NCBI GenBank assembly: GCA_028280785.1
Contig: JANQLF010000198.1
Span: 1-42,021, forward strand
Length of the DNA: 42,021 bases
Reading direction: 5' to 3'
Source: Planctomycetota bacterium
Lineage (GTDB): Bacteria; Planctomycetota; UBA11346
The notes under the pieces are model-generated. The model saw only the letters and a list, made by a program, of their open reading frames with translations, was not told the origin of the DNA and did no database searches. The position numbers were made by a program, and so were the translations under genes. Below, one piece after another: positions 15,145 through 24,628 of the stretch (within the stretch, counting starts at the first letter, position 1; every line of letters begins with the position of its first letter).

Positions 15145-16185
15145 TTAACGCTTGCGAATGCTATTGTCAGCAATCCTACCACTTGGCAGTGGTTCAAAGG
15201 AGAGCGAGGCGGTTTCACCGCGTTGCAGCTGATAGTAACCGAGCGTAGCAATCATCGCACCATTATCACCACAATGAATTGGCTCTGGTAAATAGAGATT
15301 TAAATTATTATTTTCTGCTTCGACCTGCAGACGTTGACGCAAACCACTATTACATGCAACCCCGCCACCAACTGCAATATTTTTTACATCGTTTTCTTGT
15401 GCTGCTTTTAATAATTTTGCAACTAAACAATCAACAACTGCTGTTTGAAAACTGGCACAGGCATCATTGATACCGTGCTCATCTAAATTTAATTCCTGTT
15501 TTCCTTGTGGGCCACGGACTGCGTACAGAAATGCGGTCTTTAAACCGGCAAAGCTTAATTTTATATCTTTCTCTTTGATAAATGGCCGTGGTAATTTTAT
15601 TGCAGATGCATCACCGTTTGCTGCGCGCTTATCAACATTGGGACCTCCTGGATATGGTAATTCCAAACACGCCGCTGCCTTATCAAAAGCCTCACCGGCT
15701 GCATCATCGATAGTGCCACCCAATAATTCCATCTGACCAGGAGCCTGGCACAGATAATAATGACTGTGCCCACCGGAGGCGACCAAGCCGATTAATGGAT
15801 AGGTAATGCTTTGTTGCGATAAATGAATGGCTGCTAAATGCGCCTGAATATGATTGACGGCTAGTAACGGTTTGCCAAGGGCACCTGCCAAGGCTTTGGC
15901 TGCTGTCACCCCACACAGCAGACTACCAATTAAACCGGGATATGCTGATACAGCTATCGCATCAATGGCTTCTCTCGGTAACGCCGCTTCTGCCAAGACG
16001 TCTTCTATTAAGGAAGGCAAGGCCGCCACATGACCTCGCGCAGCAAGTTCTGGCACCACCCCACCCCAGGCAGCAAAGTCGTCAGCCTGACTGGCGATGC
16101 GTTCGGCGATGCAGTGCTGGCCATTGGCAACCAGCGCCACCGCTGTTTCGTCGCAGCTGCTTTCTATACCGAGGACCAGTACCAT
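15145..16185 (-). CDS. tsaD: tRNA N6-adenosine threonylcarbamoyltransferase TsaD
   Basis: TsaD transfers the threonylcarbamoyl group to A37 of ANN-decoding tRNAs, together with TsaB and TsaE. The 346-residue protein starts with LGIESSCDETAVALV, has metal ligands in NHIQAHLAA (the H-x3-H motif), nucleotide-binding GLVASGGHSHYYL and TIDDAAGEAFDKAA, and the C-terminal VGGGVACNSGLR and HCGDNGAMIA motifs. All are typical of the Kae1/TsaD family, so it should be active. The ATG at 16185 is preferred over an in-frame GTG nine bases upstream because it matches the family start. No other t6A genes are nearby. It is divergent from the secretion ATPase gene. Confidence 0.96.
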   Translation of the reverse strand: MVLVLGIESSCDETAVALVANGQHCIAERIASQADDFAAWGGVVPELAARGHVAALPSLIEDVLAEAALPREAIDAIAVSAYPGLIGSLLCGVTAAKALAGALGKPLLAVNHIQAHLAAIHLSQQSITYPLIGLVASGGHSHYYLCQAPGQMELLGGTIDDAAGEAFDKAAACLELPYPGGPNVDKRAANGDASAIKLPRPFIKEKDIKLSFAGLKTAFLYAVRGPQGKQELNLDEHGINDACASFQTAVVDCLVAKLLKAAQENDVKNIAVGGGVACNSGLRQRLQVEAENNNLNLYLPEPIHCGDNGAMIATLGYYQLQRGETASLSFEPLPSGRIADNSIRKR

Positions 16186-16383
16186 GGGAGACACGGTGTG
16201 AAGAACTGCGGATTTGGCAAGACTGGAGCAAATAGACTGCTAACTAGTACACTAACAGCTCTCAGCAGCGGCAATTACAGACAAATGCTTTACAACGAAT
16301 CTGATACACGATTGGCCACAATCGGGCTTCAATGGTCCACAGTAGCGAATCCATGGTGATAGTAGCGTTCGGAGAAGTGACTC

Positions 16384-18066
16384 ATGCGTCGTTATATTGG
16401 TGAGATATTAGTAGAAATGGGTGTGTGCTCAGAGCTTGAGATCAACGATGCCCTGGCCAAGCAAATGGACAGCGACACCCGCCCCATCGGTGAGATCCTC
16501 ATCGAAGCGGAGGCCTGTTCAGCAGAAGACGTCGCTCGCGCAATGGCCGAACAACACGACGTACGCTATGTTGATTTGGAAGCGATGGATATTCCACCTG
16601 CAGTCGGCGAAATGGTTGCTCGTGACATCGCTCAAGATAACAAATTAATTCCTGTCGCTCGACGCGATAATATTTTAACCGTTGCAATGGTGAACCCACT
16701 TGATTTAGGTGCCATTGATAATTTACGTTTTAGTACCGGCCTACAAATTGAACCTGCCGTTGCTTCTGAAGCACAGATAGAAAAAGCACTCGAAGAAGTA
16801 TGGGGCGTCTCTGAATCAAGCTTAGACAGCATGCTCGGTGAAATGACCGAAGACATCGCTTACCGCATGCTTGATGAAGAAGGTGATGATGAAACAGATG
16901 ATGCACCGGTTATTCGTTTCGTTACTCAAATAATTCAAAACGCTATTAGTGCCGATGCTTCTGATATTCATGTTGAGCCAATGGCTGATCGATTACAAAT
17001 TCGTTATCGTATTGACGGTGTTTGTGTAAATATGGATCCAGCACCAAAACGATTGCAAGGCCCTGTTATTCAGCGCTTGAAAATTATGGCTGGATTAATG
17101 GTTGAAGAAAAGCGTCGCCCACAAGATGGACGTATCAAAGCAAAAATCGGTGAAAAAGCTATCGACCTTCGTGTTTCAACACTCCCAGCTGTTTACGGGG
17201 AAAGTGTGGTCATGCGTTTATTAGATAGTGAAAGTTTAAAATTATCATTAAATGACATGGGATTTGATCCCACGGATTACAAAGTCTACGAAGGATTAAT
17301 TAAGCGTCCAAATGGTATTTTGTTGGTTGTAGGTCCAACTGGATCTGGAAAAACCACAACACTGTATGCTACCCTGCATACATTAAATACCACTGACCGT
17401 AAAATCATTACTGCCGAAGATCCTGTTGAATATCACTTAAATGGAATTAACCAATGTCAGGTATCTGCTAAAATTGGTTTAAACTTCCCTAAAATTTTGC
17501 GTTCGATGTTGCGCCAAGCACCAAATGTTATTCTTGTTGGTGAAATTCGTGACACCGAAACAGCTAACATTGCTATTAACGCATCGCTTACTGGTCACTT
17601 GGTGTTTAGCACCCTGCACACCAACGATGCACCAAGTGCTATTACCCGTCTGATTGACATGGGTGTTCCTCCGTTTTTGGTTGCTACATCTATTCAAGGT
17701 GTCTTAGCCCAGCGATTAATTCGCATTAATTGCAGCTCCTGTGAAGAAGCATTCCAACCTGAAGCAAAAGAATTAATAGCCCTTAATATTACCGAAGATA
17801 AAATGGAAGGGCGCGTGTTTAAACACGGTGCTGGCTGCGCCAAATGCAGTGATACCGGTTACAAAGGTCGCCGCGGCATATTCGAACTCATGGTTATGAC
17901 CAAAGAGTTACGAGAATTGACCTTTGAGTCGGCCTCTACTGACGAATTGCGCAAGGCAGCAATGGCTGGTGGCATGCACACCATTGCTATGGACGGTGTC
18001 CGTAAAGTACTCCAAGGTGTTACGACACCGGAAGAAATACTGCGCGTCGCTCGCATCGAATCGTAA
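16384..18066 (+). CDS. GspE/PilB-family type II secretion or type IV pilus ATPase
   Basis: This hexameric cytoplasmic ATPase family powers pilus or pseudopilus assembly. The 560 residues comprise an N-terminal MshEN/T2SSE domain (about 1-145) and a RecA-like ATPase domain. The latter has Walker A GPTGSGKT at 317-324, the Asp box AEDPVEY, Walker B VILVGEIRD, the His box TLHTND, and a zinc tetracysteine motif C450-x2-C453...C485-x2-C488. These suit both GspE and PilB. Which one cannot be decided because no pilin, PilC/GspF or secretin gene is in the window. GGAG precedes the ATG. It heads a co-directional run to dprA and the esterase. Confidence 0.93.
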   Translation: MRRYIGEILVEMGVCSELEINDALAKQMDSDTRPIGEILIEAEACSAEDVARAMAEQHDVRYVDLEAMDIPPAVGEMVARDIAQDNKLIPVARRDNILTVAMVNPLDLGAIDNLRFSTGLQIEPAVASEAQIEKALEEVWGVSESSLDSMLGEMTEDIAYRMLDEEGDDETDDAPVIRFVTQIIQNAISADASDIHVEPMADRLQIRYRIDGVCVNMDPAPKRLQGPVIQRLKIMAGLMVEEKRRPQDGRIKAKIGEKAIDLRVSTLPAVYGESVVMRLLDSESLKLSLNDMGFDPTDYKVYEGLIKRPNGILLVVGPTGSGKTTTLYATLHTLNTTDRKIITAEDPVEYHLNGINQCQVSAKIGLNFPKILRSMLRQAPNVILVGEIRDTETANIAINASLTGHLVFSTLHTNDAPSAITRLIDMGVPPFLVATSIQGVLAQRLIRINCSSCEEAFQPEAKELIALNITEDKMEGRVFKHGAGCAKCSDTGYKGRRGIFELMVMTKELRELTFESASTDELRKAAMAGGMHTIAMDGVRKVLQGVTTPEEILRVARIES

Positions 18067-18111
18067 TTCATTCTTAGATTGACAGCTTGATTGGTCCTTG
18101 AGCATAGATCT

Positions 18112-18906
18112 ATGGATTTGCTCGATCAGGTGCTACAGATCATGCCAGCAATAACTGAAGCTGGTAATCAAGCACAAGCCCTGCAACAAACAACCGAAGC
18201 AGAATTTAAATCAGATGGTTCACCGGTAACTGAAGCTGACCGTCTTGCTAATCAAATAATTGTCGATTATTTAGAAAAACATTTCAGTGACGACGCGATT
18301 CTCAGCGAAGAAATTACCGATAACAAAAAACGCCTAGATAGTCAACGGACCTGGATTATCGATCCGATTGACGGTACCAGTGCCTTTGTTGAAGGCCGCG
18401 ATGATTGGGCTGTGCAAGTCGCACTCGCTGAAGGCAATTCATTAGTATTGGGTATCTTATTTATACCACACGCTGGGCGCGCTTATATTGGCATTCCCAA
18501 TCACGGTGCATGGATCGAAGAACATGGACAACGCAAAACCTGCCATATTCCTAAAAACCCAGAAAATATTTTATTAGCAAGTCGCAGTAAACGAAATGCC
18601 GAAGCCATGAAACAAGCCAAAGCCATTTTGTCTGACTTTACCGCGAGTTCCGTTAGCTCAGTTGGTGTGAAAGTAGACCACATGCTTCGCGGCAAAGGAA
18701 GCGTCTATGTGAATCCTTCAGCCATCCATGAATGGGACTATGCCGCACCAGCAGCGGTATTGATCGCAGCTGGTGGGCATGCAACTGATTTTCAAGCTAA
18801 ACCATTACCTATTAATTCGCCTACAGCTGAATGTAACGGGATTATTTTTTCATCGGTGTCAGATCACTCAAACATCGTTCAACGTCTACAAGCACTACAA
18901 CAATGA
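18112..18906 (+). CDS. Inositol monophosphatase / CysQ-like phosphatase
   Basis: This 264-residue Mg-dependent phosphatase of the IMPase superfamily shows SPVTEADRLAN, the metal ligands in LSEE, the WIIDPIDGTSAFV signature and the C-terminal EWDYAAPAAVLIAAGG. The family includes inositol monophosphatase, 3'-phosphoadenosine 5'-phosphate phosphatase CysQ and histidinol phosphatase. The sequence alone does not settle which, although the aroB and dprA neighbours do not suggest histidine synthesis. The start at 18112 gives a normal N-terminus but has no clear ribosome binding site. Its stop overlaps the start of the lipoprotein gene by 4 bases, implying coupling. Confidence 0.85.
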   Translation: MDLLDQVLQIMPAITEAGNQAQALQQTTEAEFKSDGSPVTEADRLANQIIVDYLEKHFSDDAILSEEITDNKKRLDSQRTWIIDPIDGTSAFVEGRDDWAVQVALAEGNSLVLGILFIPHAGRAYIGIPNHGAWIEEHGQRKTCHIPKNPENILLASRSKRNAEAMKQAKAILSDFTASSVSSVGVKVDHMLRGKGSVYVNPSAIHEWDYAAPAAVLIAAGGHATDFQAKPLPINSPTAECNGIIFSSVSDHSNIVQRLQALQQ

Positions 18907-19433
18907 CTAAATATTTTATTATTATAGGCGCACTGTTGTTCGGTCTTATCGGGTGTAGCGACACGCGACGTCAGGCATTGACTAATGCTGAAACAAAAAC
19001 ATGTGCTTGGTTAATCGAAGATGTTTGTCATGGCCTGACGCGCAGCCCCGGTGAATTAGTACGCGAACGGAGCAGCATATCCCAATTAAATATCGCCGCG
19101 TGGTTAGCCAAAGGTGATATCAGCACCAAACATGACAGCTTCCCCATGCATGTTCAAAAACGGCGTGATCAATGGTTATTAATTCGCCAAGGTTTGGTGA
19201 GCAAAGCGATCAGTAGCCAAGATAACGGATTATTAGCATTAGCCGAAGACATCGATGATGTGCAGCGCCAGATATTTGCGAAAAGTGTCGAAAATGAAAA
19301 TCAACTACGTCTTACCGTTGATCAATTAACCTTGCAGCATGCAGGTCTTCAGGCACGATCTGAACGCGGTCGCACATTGCTCCGTGCGCTTCAACAAGCA
19401 CGCATCGAACTCGATCGCAGCATGGGAAAATAA
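18903..19433 (+). CDS. Uncharacterised small lipoprotein
   Basis: The 176-residue product opens with a lipoprotein signal peptide: Lys at position 3, a hydrophobic core and lipobox LIGC with C18 as the lipidated residue. The mature part has no recognisable domain and looks mostly helical, with amphipathic stretches (LRLTVDQLTLQHAGLQARSE) that could form a coiled coil. It is coupled by an ATGA overlap to the phosphatase upstream and is one base from the aroB start. It should be anchored to the outer or inner membrane. I cannot assign a function. Confidence 0.75.
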   Translation: MTKYFIIIGALLFGLIGCSDTRRQALTNAETKTCAWLIEDVCHGLTRSPGELVRERSSISQLNIAAWLAKGDISTKHDSFPMHVQKRRDQWLLIRQGLVSKAISSQDNGLLALAEDIDDVQRQIFAKSVENENQLRLTVDQLTLQHAGLQARSERGRTLLRALQQARIELDRSMGK

Positions 19434-19434
19434 G

Positions 19435-20547
19435 ATGGACAAACAGATCGTACCTGTTGATCTCGGTTCACGTAGCTACGACATCCATATTGGTGCTGAT
19501 TTATTTAAGCATTGTGCAGACATCATTGGTAAACAATTAAATGGTGCCAAAGGCTTAATTATTGCCGATGAACAAGTAGCGAGTCATTATGCCGACCCAT
19601 TACTTGAACAATTACGTAGCAATGGACTTGACGTAGCGTTGAGCACCTTTCCTGCTGGTGAACCGGCCAAATCATTAAGTAATGCTGAAAAATTATGGCA
19701 GGCTTGCGCTGAACATAAAATAGACCGCAGCTCAAGTTTAATTGCACTTGGTGGTGGCGTTACTGGTGACCTGTGTGGCTTTGTTGCTTCGTGCTGGATG
19801 CGCGGCATTAATTTTATTCAAATACCTACCAGTTTATTAGCCATGGTTGATTCTAGCGTTGGTGGTAAAACTGGCGTTAATTCAGCAGCCGGTAAAAATT
19901 TAATCGGTGCCTTTAAACAACCAACTGCGGTTATTATTGATCCCTGTTTAGTACAAAGTATGGACAAGCGCGAATATCGCGCTGGCCTTGCCGAGGTATT
20001 AAAATATGGCGTCATTTATGATGAGGCCTTTCTTGCGTGGCAAGAAAACAATGCCGCTGCACTCGCCGAAGCTGACGCTGATGCCCTGATTCACGCTGTT
20101 GCAGAAAGCTGCCGCATCAAAGCACATTATGTGATCAATGATGAGCAAGAGCATGGTATTCGTGCACATTTAAATTATGGACACACTTTTGGCCATGCCC
20201 TGGAACGCCTCACCAATTATAAAACATATCTACATGGTGAAGCAGTCGGTATTGGCATGCGCATGGCTGCTCAACTCAGTCAATTTATAGATTTATTAAC
20301 AGACAGCTCACTTCCACAACGCCAAGATGAATTATTAAGCAAATTTCAACTACCGCTTGAGCATCCATGTGAAAACATTGAAACAGTGGCCAAAGAATTA
20401 ACGGCTTTTTGCTCACTCGATAAAAAAGTCAGCAAAGGGCAAACACGGTTTATTTTAGTCGAACGCTGTGGCAGCATTCACGTGCAAGAAGCACCAAGTA
20501 GCGATTTGATTGAACAAGCCTTTAGCACAGCACTGGTACAAGCATGA
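19435..20547 (+). CDS. aroB: 3-dehydroquinate synthase
   Basis: AroB converts DAHP to 3-dehydroquinate, the second step of the shikimate pathway, using NAD and a divalent metal. The 370-residue protein shows the NAD-binding LGGGVTGDLCGFVAS, the active-site loop IPTSLLAMVDSSVGGKTGVN, and the metal-binding histidines in HLNYGHTFGHALE and the HGEAVGIGM motif. The ATG at 19435 follows the lipoprotein stop by one base and gives the family N-terminus. A longer frame begins inside the lipoprotein gene and is rejected. Its stop overlaps the dprA start by 4 bases. It is a normal AroB rather than an EboD-like sugar-phosphate cyclase, as judged by its full match to the AroB motifs. Confidence 0.95.
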   Translation: MDKQIVPVDLGSRSYDIHIGADLFKHCADIIGKQLNGAKGLIIADEQVASHYADPLLEQLRSNGLDVALSTFPAGEPAKSLSNAEKLWQACAEHKIDRSSSLIALGGGVTGDLCGFVASCWMRGINFIQIPTSLLAMVDSSVGGKTGVNSAAGKNLIGAFKQPTAVIIDPCLVQSMDKREYRAGLAEVLKYGVIYDEAFLAWQENNAAALAEADADALIHAVAESCRIKAHYVINDEQEHGIRAHLNYGHTFGHALERLTNYKTYLHGEAVGIGMRMAAQLSQFIDLLTDSSLPQRQDELLSKFQLPLEHPCENIETVAKELTAFCSLDKKVSKGQTRFILVERCGSIHVQEAPSSDLIEQAFSTALVQA

Positions 20548-21650
20548 ACGCTATTGATGCATATTTGCGTCTAGCCCTGGTTCCCGGCCTCGGTCCGCTC
20601 AGTGCCGAAACATTATTAGAGCACGTTGATGACCCCAGTGAAATTTTTTCGTTATCAATGTCGCAGCTCACTCGTATTCGTGGCATTGGCAATGAACGTG
20701 CACGTCGCATCTGTGATCCACAGGGCGAAGAAGAAGTCGCTAATGAACGCGCTTTATGCAATAAAGCTGAAGTGCGTATTATCACGCGTATTGAATCCGA
20801 TTACCCGAAAGCCTTATTAGATTTAAGTGATCCACCATTGGCACTTTGGGTTAAAGGTAACTTTGAACGCCGCGATCAATTAGCTGTATCGATTGTTGGC
20901 CCACGTCGCCCAACCGTTTACGGACATCGCCAAGCTCAAATTTTTTCTTCATCGTTAGCACGAACCGGCGCTACTATTATATCTGGGCTCGCTCGTGGTG
21001 TCGACACCGTCGCCCATCAAGCAGCAGTGAATGCAAAGGGACGAACCATCGCCGTACTCGGCAGTGGTTTTGGCAACATTTATCCTGAAGAAAATAGTGG
21101 GTTAATTGATGAGATCTGTAACGATCATGGTGCAGTTATAAGCGAATTCCCCTTTCACACCAAACCGCACGCTGGTAATTTTCCACGACGCAATCGTATC
21201 GTCGCCAGTCTAAGCCTTGCAACCTTGGTGATCGAAGCCGGCAAACGCTCAGGTAGTTTAATTACCGCACGTTTAGCCAGTGAAATGGGTAAAGACGTTT
21301 TAGTTTTACCTGGACCAATTGACCGTGCTGAAAGTCAAGGCAGTAACCAATTAATATGTGACGGTGCGTCCTGCGTTACCTGTGTCGATGACATTATTGA
21401 TGAAATCGCTCCATTACGCCTTGTTCATCAAGGCGATACTGAACAACAGGTACAAGATCATCCACGTATTAAGCAATTGAATAAACGTGAACGCGATGTT
21501 TACACTTTATTAAGTAATCAACCGCGTAGCGTCGATGAAATAGTGCGTATATCTGATTTGCCAGTCTCGGCGATCACCACCACTTTAATGTCATTAGAAT
21601 TACGACGTTTAGCGAAAAAAGCTGCAGGTGGTTATGTTGTTAACGCCTAA
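20544..21650 (+). CDS. dprA: DNA processing protein DprA/Smf
   Basis: DprA binds incoming single-stranded DNA and loads RecA during natural transformation. The 368-residue protein has an N-terminal helix-hairpin-helix-like region (about 1-70, LTRIRGIGNERAR) and the Rossmann-like domain with SIVGPRRPT, ISGLARGVDTVAHQAA, AVLGSGFGNIYPEEN, GNFPRRNRIVASLS and GSLITA. A C-terminal winged-helix domain (about 305-368) follows. All conserved residues for DNA binding look intact. Its ATG overlaps the aroB stop. Co-direction with a PilB-like ATPase about 4 kb upstream hints at transformation ability, although DprA is also widespread in non-competent bacteria. Confidence 0.95.
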   Translation: MNAIDAYLRLALVPGLGPLSAETLLEHVDDPSEIFSLSMSQLTRIRGIGNERARRICDPQGEEEVANERALCNKAEVRIITRIESDYPKALLDLSDPPLALWVKGNFERRDQLAVSIVGPRRPTVYGHRQAQIFSSSLARTGATIISGLARGVDTVAHQAAVNAKGRTIAVLGSGFGNIYPEENSGLIDEICNDHGAVISEFPFHTKPHAGNFPRRNRIVASLSLATLVIEAGKRSGSLITARLASEMGKDVLVLPGPIDRAESQGSNQLICDGASCVTCVDDIIDEIAPLRLVHQGDTEQQVQDHPRIKQLNKRERDVYTLLSNQPRSVDEIVRISDLPVSAITTTLMSLELRRLAKKAAGGYVVNA

Positions 21651-21677
21651 TTAGGTTAATTGAATAAAGGGTTTTGT

Positions 21678-22451
21678 ATGGCGCTCATCCAATGTGATTT
21701 TTTCTCTGATGTGCTTGGACTATCCATGTCCATGAATGTTATTCTTCCGCAAAACACTGAAAAACAGATCGGTATGACTGGAAAAGCAGCCGATGGTAAG
21801 CATCCGGTTTTATTTTTGTTACATGGCATGTCTGATGATCACAGCATTTGGTTGCGTCGCACTTCTATTGAACGCTATGTTGCCAACATGGGTCTCGCCG
21901 TGGTTATGCCGGCTGTTCATAAAAGTCGTTACTGTAATTTAACAACGGGTGACCGCTACTGGGATTATATCAGTCAAGAAGTCCCCACCCTCGCTCGTTC
22001 GTTTTTTAATTTATCTGATAAACGTGAAGACAACTTTGTAGCTGGGTTATCGATGGGTGGATTTGGCGCGATGAAACTCACCTTGAATTGCCCAGAACAA
22101 TTCGCTGCAGGCGCTGCTTTATCTGGTTCAGTCATGTATGATTGGGATCTTGATGTGAAACGCATCAACAGCATGCAACTCGCCTTTGGTAGTGAAGAAG
22201 AACACAAAGGCAGCATTAATGATCTCGCTCATATGGCCAAAGAATTATCAGCATCCGATAAACCTAAGCCGAAAATTTTTCAATGCTGCGGCACTGAAGA
22301 TTTTTTGTATGAAAAGAATCTACGCTTTAAAGGTGAAATGGAAAAACTCGATTTCGACTACACCTACGAAGAAGGACCCGGTGAGCATGAATGGGGATAC
22401 TGGGATGCGAATATTCAGCGGGTGTTGGAGTGGTTGCCGTTGAACAAATAG
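21678..22451 (+). CDS. Esterase, alpha/beta hydrolase of the putative esterase (EstA/FGH) family
   Basis: A 257-residue serine hydrolase resembling tributyrin esterase and S-formylglutathione hydrolase-type proteins. The likely catalytic triad is S125 in GLSMGGFG, D208 in GTEDFL and H237 in GEHEWGYWD. The oxyanion region is [13 protein letters not shown]. No signal peptide is present, so it is cytoplasmic. The ATG at 21678 with AAGGG upstream is preferred to an in-frame TTG at 21660. It follows dprA by 27 bases and may be read with it. A family C repeat begins just after its stop. Substrate unknown. Confidence 0.88.
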   Translation: MALIQCDFFSDVLGLSMSMNVILPQNTEKQIGMTGKAADGKHPVLFLLHGMSDDHSIWLRRTSIERYVANMGLAVVMPAVHKSRYCNLTTGDRYWDYISQEVPTLARSFFNLSDKREDNFVAGLSMGGFGAMKLTLNCPEQFAAGAALSGSVMYDWDLDVKRINSMQLAFGSEEEHKGSINDLAHMAKELSASDKPKPKIFQCCGTEDFLYEKNLRFKGEMEKLDFDYTYEEGPGEHEWGYWDANIQRVLEWLPLNK

Positions 22452-22454
22452 TTC

Positions 22455-22610
22455 CCTGGGAATGCCGAGCTCCAGCTCGGCCACCGAGTACCGACACCCC
22501 ACTATTCGATAAAATCGATCACGTAAGCGCGATGCTTAGCAAATTAATATCACGATTAAAGGAATGACCTTTCCTGGGATCGACGGTGGCCTCACCGTCG
22601 AAAAGTCATT
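22455..22610. repeat. Two family C repeats between the esterase and membrane genes
   Basis: CCTGGGAAT followed by GCCGAGC-TCCA-GCTCGGC (22455-22481), and CCTGGGAT followed by CGACGGTG-GCCT-CACCGTCG (22573-22600). The second also has outer arms AATGAC/GTCATT reaching 22610, into the stop codon of the minus-strand gene, so it may serve as its transcription end. The pair fills the gap between two convergent genes. Confidence 0.75.
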
Positions 22611-22833
22611 AGCGATTACGGTCGCCGATTTTAAAATCGCGATACCATTTATAGAAGAAAAAACCTATCAATGACGCAAAAAATGTGATGAATAAAATTA
22701 GCCCAGAAAATATTCCCATTTCTATAGATTCCATCCAACCATAGCCACTCTCATAAAGCCAACAGGCCATGAGAAAGCCTATAACAAGCACACCCGATCC
22801 TGCATAATGCATACCCGCACTATGCAAATTCAT
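22609..22833 (-). CDS. Small two-helix membrane protein
   Basis: 74 residues with two hydrophobic segments (about 13-28 and 36-62) and a basic C-terminus (YKWYRDFKIGDRNR) that should stay cytoplasmic. I see no known family. It lies 26 bases downstream of the AcpH-like gene in the same direction, probably in one transcript. No convincing ribosome binding site is visible. Its 3' end falls within a palindromic repeat. Confidence 0.5.
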   Translation of the reverse strand: MNLHSAGMHYAGSGVLVIGFLMACWLYESGYGWMESIEMGIFSGLILFITFFASLIGFFFYKWYRDFKIGDRNR

Positions 22834-22859
22834 TCAATCATCACTGCATCTATTATACA

Positions 22860-23435
22860 TTAATTGCTCACCGATGCTTTATGCGATTCAGTTTCAACGT
22901 GAGCGTAAATAGCCAAACAATGCTGCTCCACCTCATGTGCATCTAATTCAAATGGATCAACACCGGTGATTTCACGCTTACAGCGTCTGCTTATGCGTTG
23001 TATGGCTTGCCGCACACCCGCTTCGCTGTGATAACTATCCAAAACACCGTGATCAATCATACGCGATAAAAATGCATAAATATCTTCGGGCATATCCTGC
23101 TTGGCATCACTCAGTTGTTTGGCAAATGTATTGATACGGTCACGCAAAGTATCTTGATGAAACGCAGACCACTGCCGTGATAAGTGATGATCGATAAGTA
23201 AATCTACAATCACCCCCGCATAATGGCGATAACTCGGAAAGAGCATGTGACGTAATGCAGCAAAGGATGCATGTGCATCGGTTTCGCGGTCAATAGCTTG
23301 GTGGTGCTTAAATCCCTGCGCTACACCTGGATGGGCATAAGGCCACTCAACATTTTTACGATTATCACAAACCATATTACCGACGGTCTCATGTATGCAT
23401 TGTGTCGATAAAGAAAGGTGGCCGAGGTAATTCAT
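22860..23435 (-). CDS. AcpH-like acyl carrier protein phosphodiesterase
   Basis: The 191-residue protein begins MNYLGHLSLS and has GNMV, GFKHHQAIDRETDAHASFAA and YAGVIVDLLIDHHL. This is the His/Asp-rich pattern of AcpH, an HD-like hydrolase that removes 4'-phosphopantetheine from acyl carrier protein. Metal-binding His and Asp residues in the HxxIDxxTD and DxxxDHxL motifs are present. The start at 23435 matches the family N-terminus, while a longer frame upstream does not. The physiological role of AcpH-type proteins is doubtful even in E. coli. It is divergent from the sugar transporter operon. Confidence 0.82.
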   Translation of the reverse strand: MNYLGHLSLSTQCIHETVGNMVCDNRKNVEWPYAHPGVAQGFKHHQAIDRETDAHASFAALRHMLFPSYRHYAGVIVDLLIDHHLSRQWSAFHQDTLRDRINTFAKQLSDAKQDMPEDIYAFLSRMIDHGVLDSYHSEAGVRQAIQRISRRCKREITGVDPFELDAHEVEQHCLAIYAHVETESHKASVSN

Positions 23436-23575
23436 CGATTCGTCAATTCTTAGACAATTCGGCTGACAACAAGAAATATTCCCCTGCACCTATAACGCCT
23501 GTACAGGGATGCCCACATATTACTTGCCAGCAGCATCGTTTTGGCAACATGGCTGGCTGCACCCAAGGAACTCCT

Positions 23576-24628
23576 ATGTCAGCACGCATAGCGCTCGTTG
23601 TTGTTTCTCTGATACTCAGTGTCTTGATTGGACTGGCCCTCAAAGGTGATGGCGCCTCATCATCGGGCACTGAAGAATCATCTGATAAAAAAATAAAAAT
23701 AGGCTTGTCGATGGACACCTTAGAGGAAGAACGCTGGAAGCGTGACCGCGATATGTTTGTGGCCCGAGCCGAAGCGCTCGGTGCTGAAGTCATGGTACTT
23801 GCAGCGAGCAGCGATGACACCCAACAAATAAAAGACATTGATGCGTTAATCACCAACGCTGTAGATGTGATTGTTATTGTTCCCCACGATGGTGCGGCAA
23901 TGGCCAAAGGTGTTGAAATGGCACATCAAGCTGGCATTCCGTGCATAGCTTATGATCGCTTAATAACTAATTGCGATTTAGACTTATATATCACCTTCGA
24001 CAATGTACGCGTCGGAGAACTACAAGCAAAATATTTGGTCGAAAATTTACCAAAGGCTAAGAAAAATAAAATCGTGCGTATCTATGGAGCCAAGACTGAT
24101 AACAACGCCTTATTATTCAAACAAGGTCAAGACAATATTTTAAATAGCTACATCGAAAAAGGCATCGTCGAAGTCATTCACGAAGACTGGGCAGCTGATT
24201 GGAATCCGGAAAATGCGAAAAAAATATGTGATGCTGCTATCACCAATCATGGCACTAAATTCCAAGCTGTATTAGCTTCGAATGACGGAACTGCCGGTGG
24301 TGCTATTCAAGCATTAAAGGAAGAAGGCATTTCCGGAAGCATTGTTGTCACCGGTCAAGATGCTGAACGCTCAGCCTGTCAGCGCATCGTCAACGGTACG
24401 CAATCAATGACTATTTATAAACCGATTAAATTACTCGCCGAACGCTCGGCAGAAATTGCCTTTGCCATTGCTAATCGCGAAGTAGTTATTGCCAGTGATA
24501 AAACAGACAATGGTAAAAAAGAAGTACCATCACTCTTTCTTGAAATTACCGCCGTCGATAAAAATAACATGATGGATACCGTCGTCGCGGATAAATTTCA
24601 TAGCAAAGCGGATATCTACGGCGAATGA
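23576..24628 (+). CDS. xylF: Sugar ABC transporter substrate-binding protein, XylF-like
   Basis: The 350-residue product has an N-terminal hydrophobic segment (signal peptide or anchor, residues 4-21) and a periplasmic-binding fold of the sugar type 1 class. Supporting motifs are KIGLSMDTLEEERWKRDRDMF, DVIVIVPHDG, AGIPCIAYDRLI, the YITFDN region, and VVTGQDAE, all close to D-xylose-binding XylF. ATG 23576 has AAGGA upstream, and the longer frame before it crosses the intergenic gap. It overlaps the ATPase gene by 4 bases. Xylose is the best guess for the ligand, but other sugars are possible. No xylA or xylB is in the window. Confidence 0.88.
   Translation: MSARIALVVVSLILSVLIGLALKGDGASSSGTEESSDKKIKIGLSMDTLEEERWKRDRDMFVARAEALGAEVMVLAASSDDTQQIKDIDALITNAVDVIVIVPHDGAAMAKGVEMAHQAGIPCIAYDRLITNCDLDLYITFDNVRVGELQAKYLVENLPKAKKNKIVRIYGAKTDNNALLFKQGQDNILNSYIEKGIVEVIHEDWAADWNPENAKKICDAAITNHGTKFQAVLASNDGTAGGAIQALKEEGISGSIVVTGQDAERSACQRIVNGTQSMTIYKPIKLLAERSAEIAFAIANREVVIASDKTDNGKKEVPSLFLEITAVDKNNMMDTVVADKFHSKADIYGE

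Noticed and set aside
19435..20547. AroB as an EboD-type cyclase linked to the eboAB genes
   Set aside because: All motifs are those of true 3-dehydroquinate synthase, and it is 15 kb away in an unrelated gene run.
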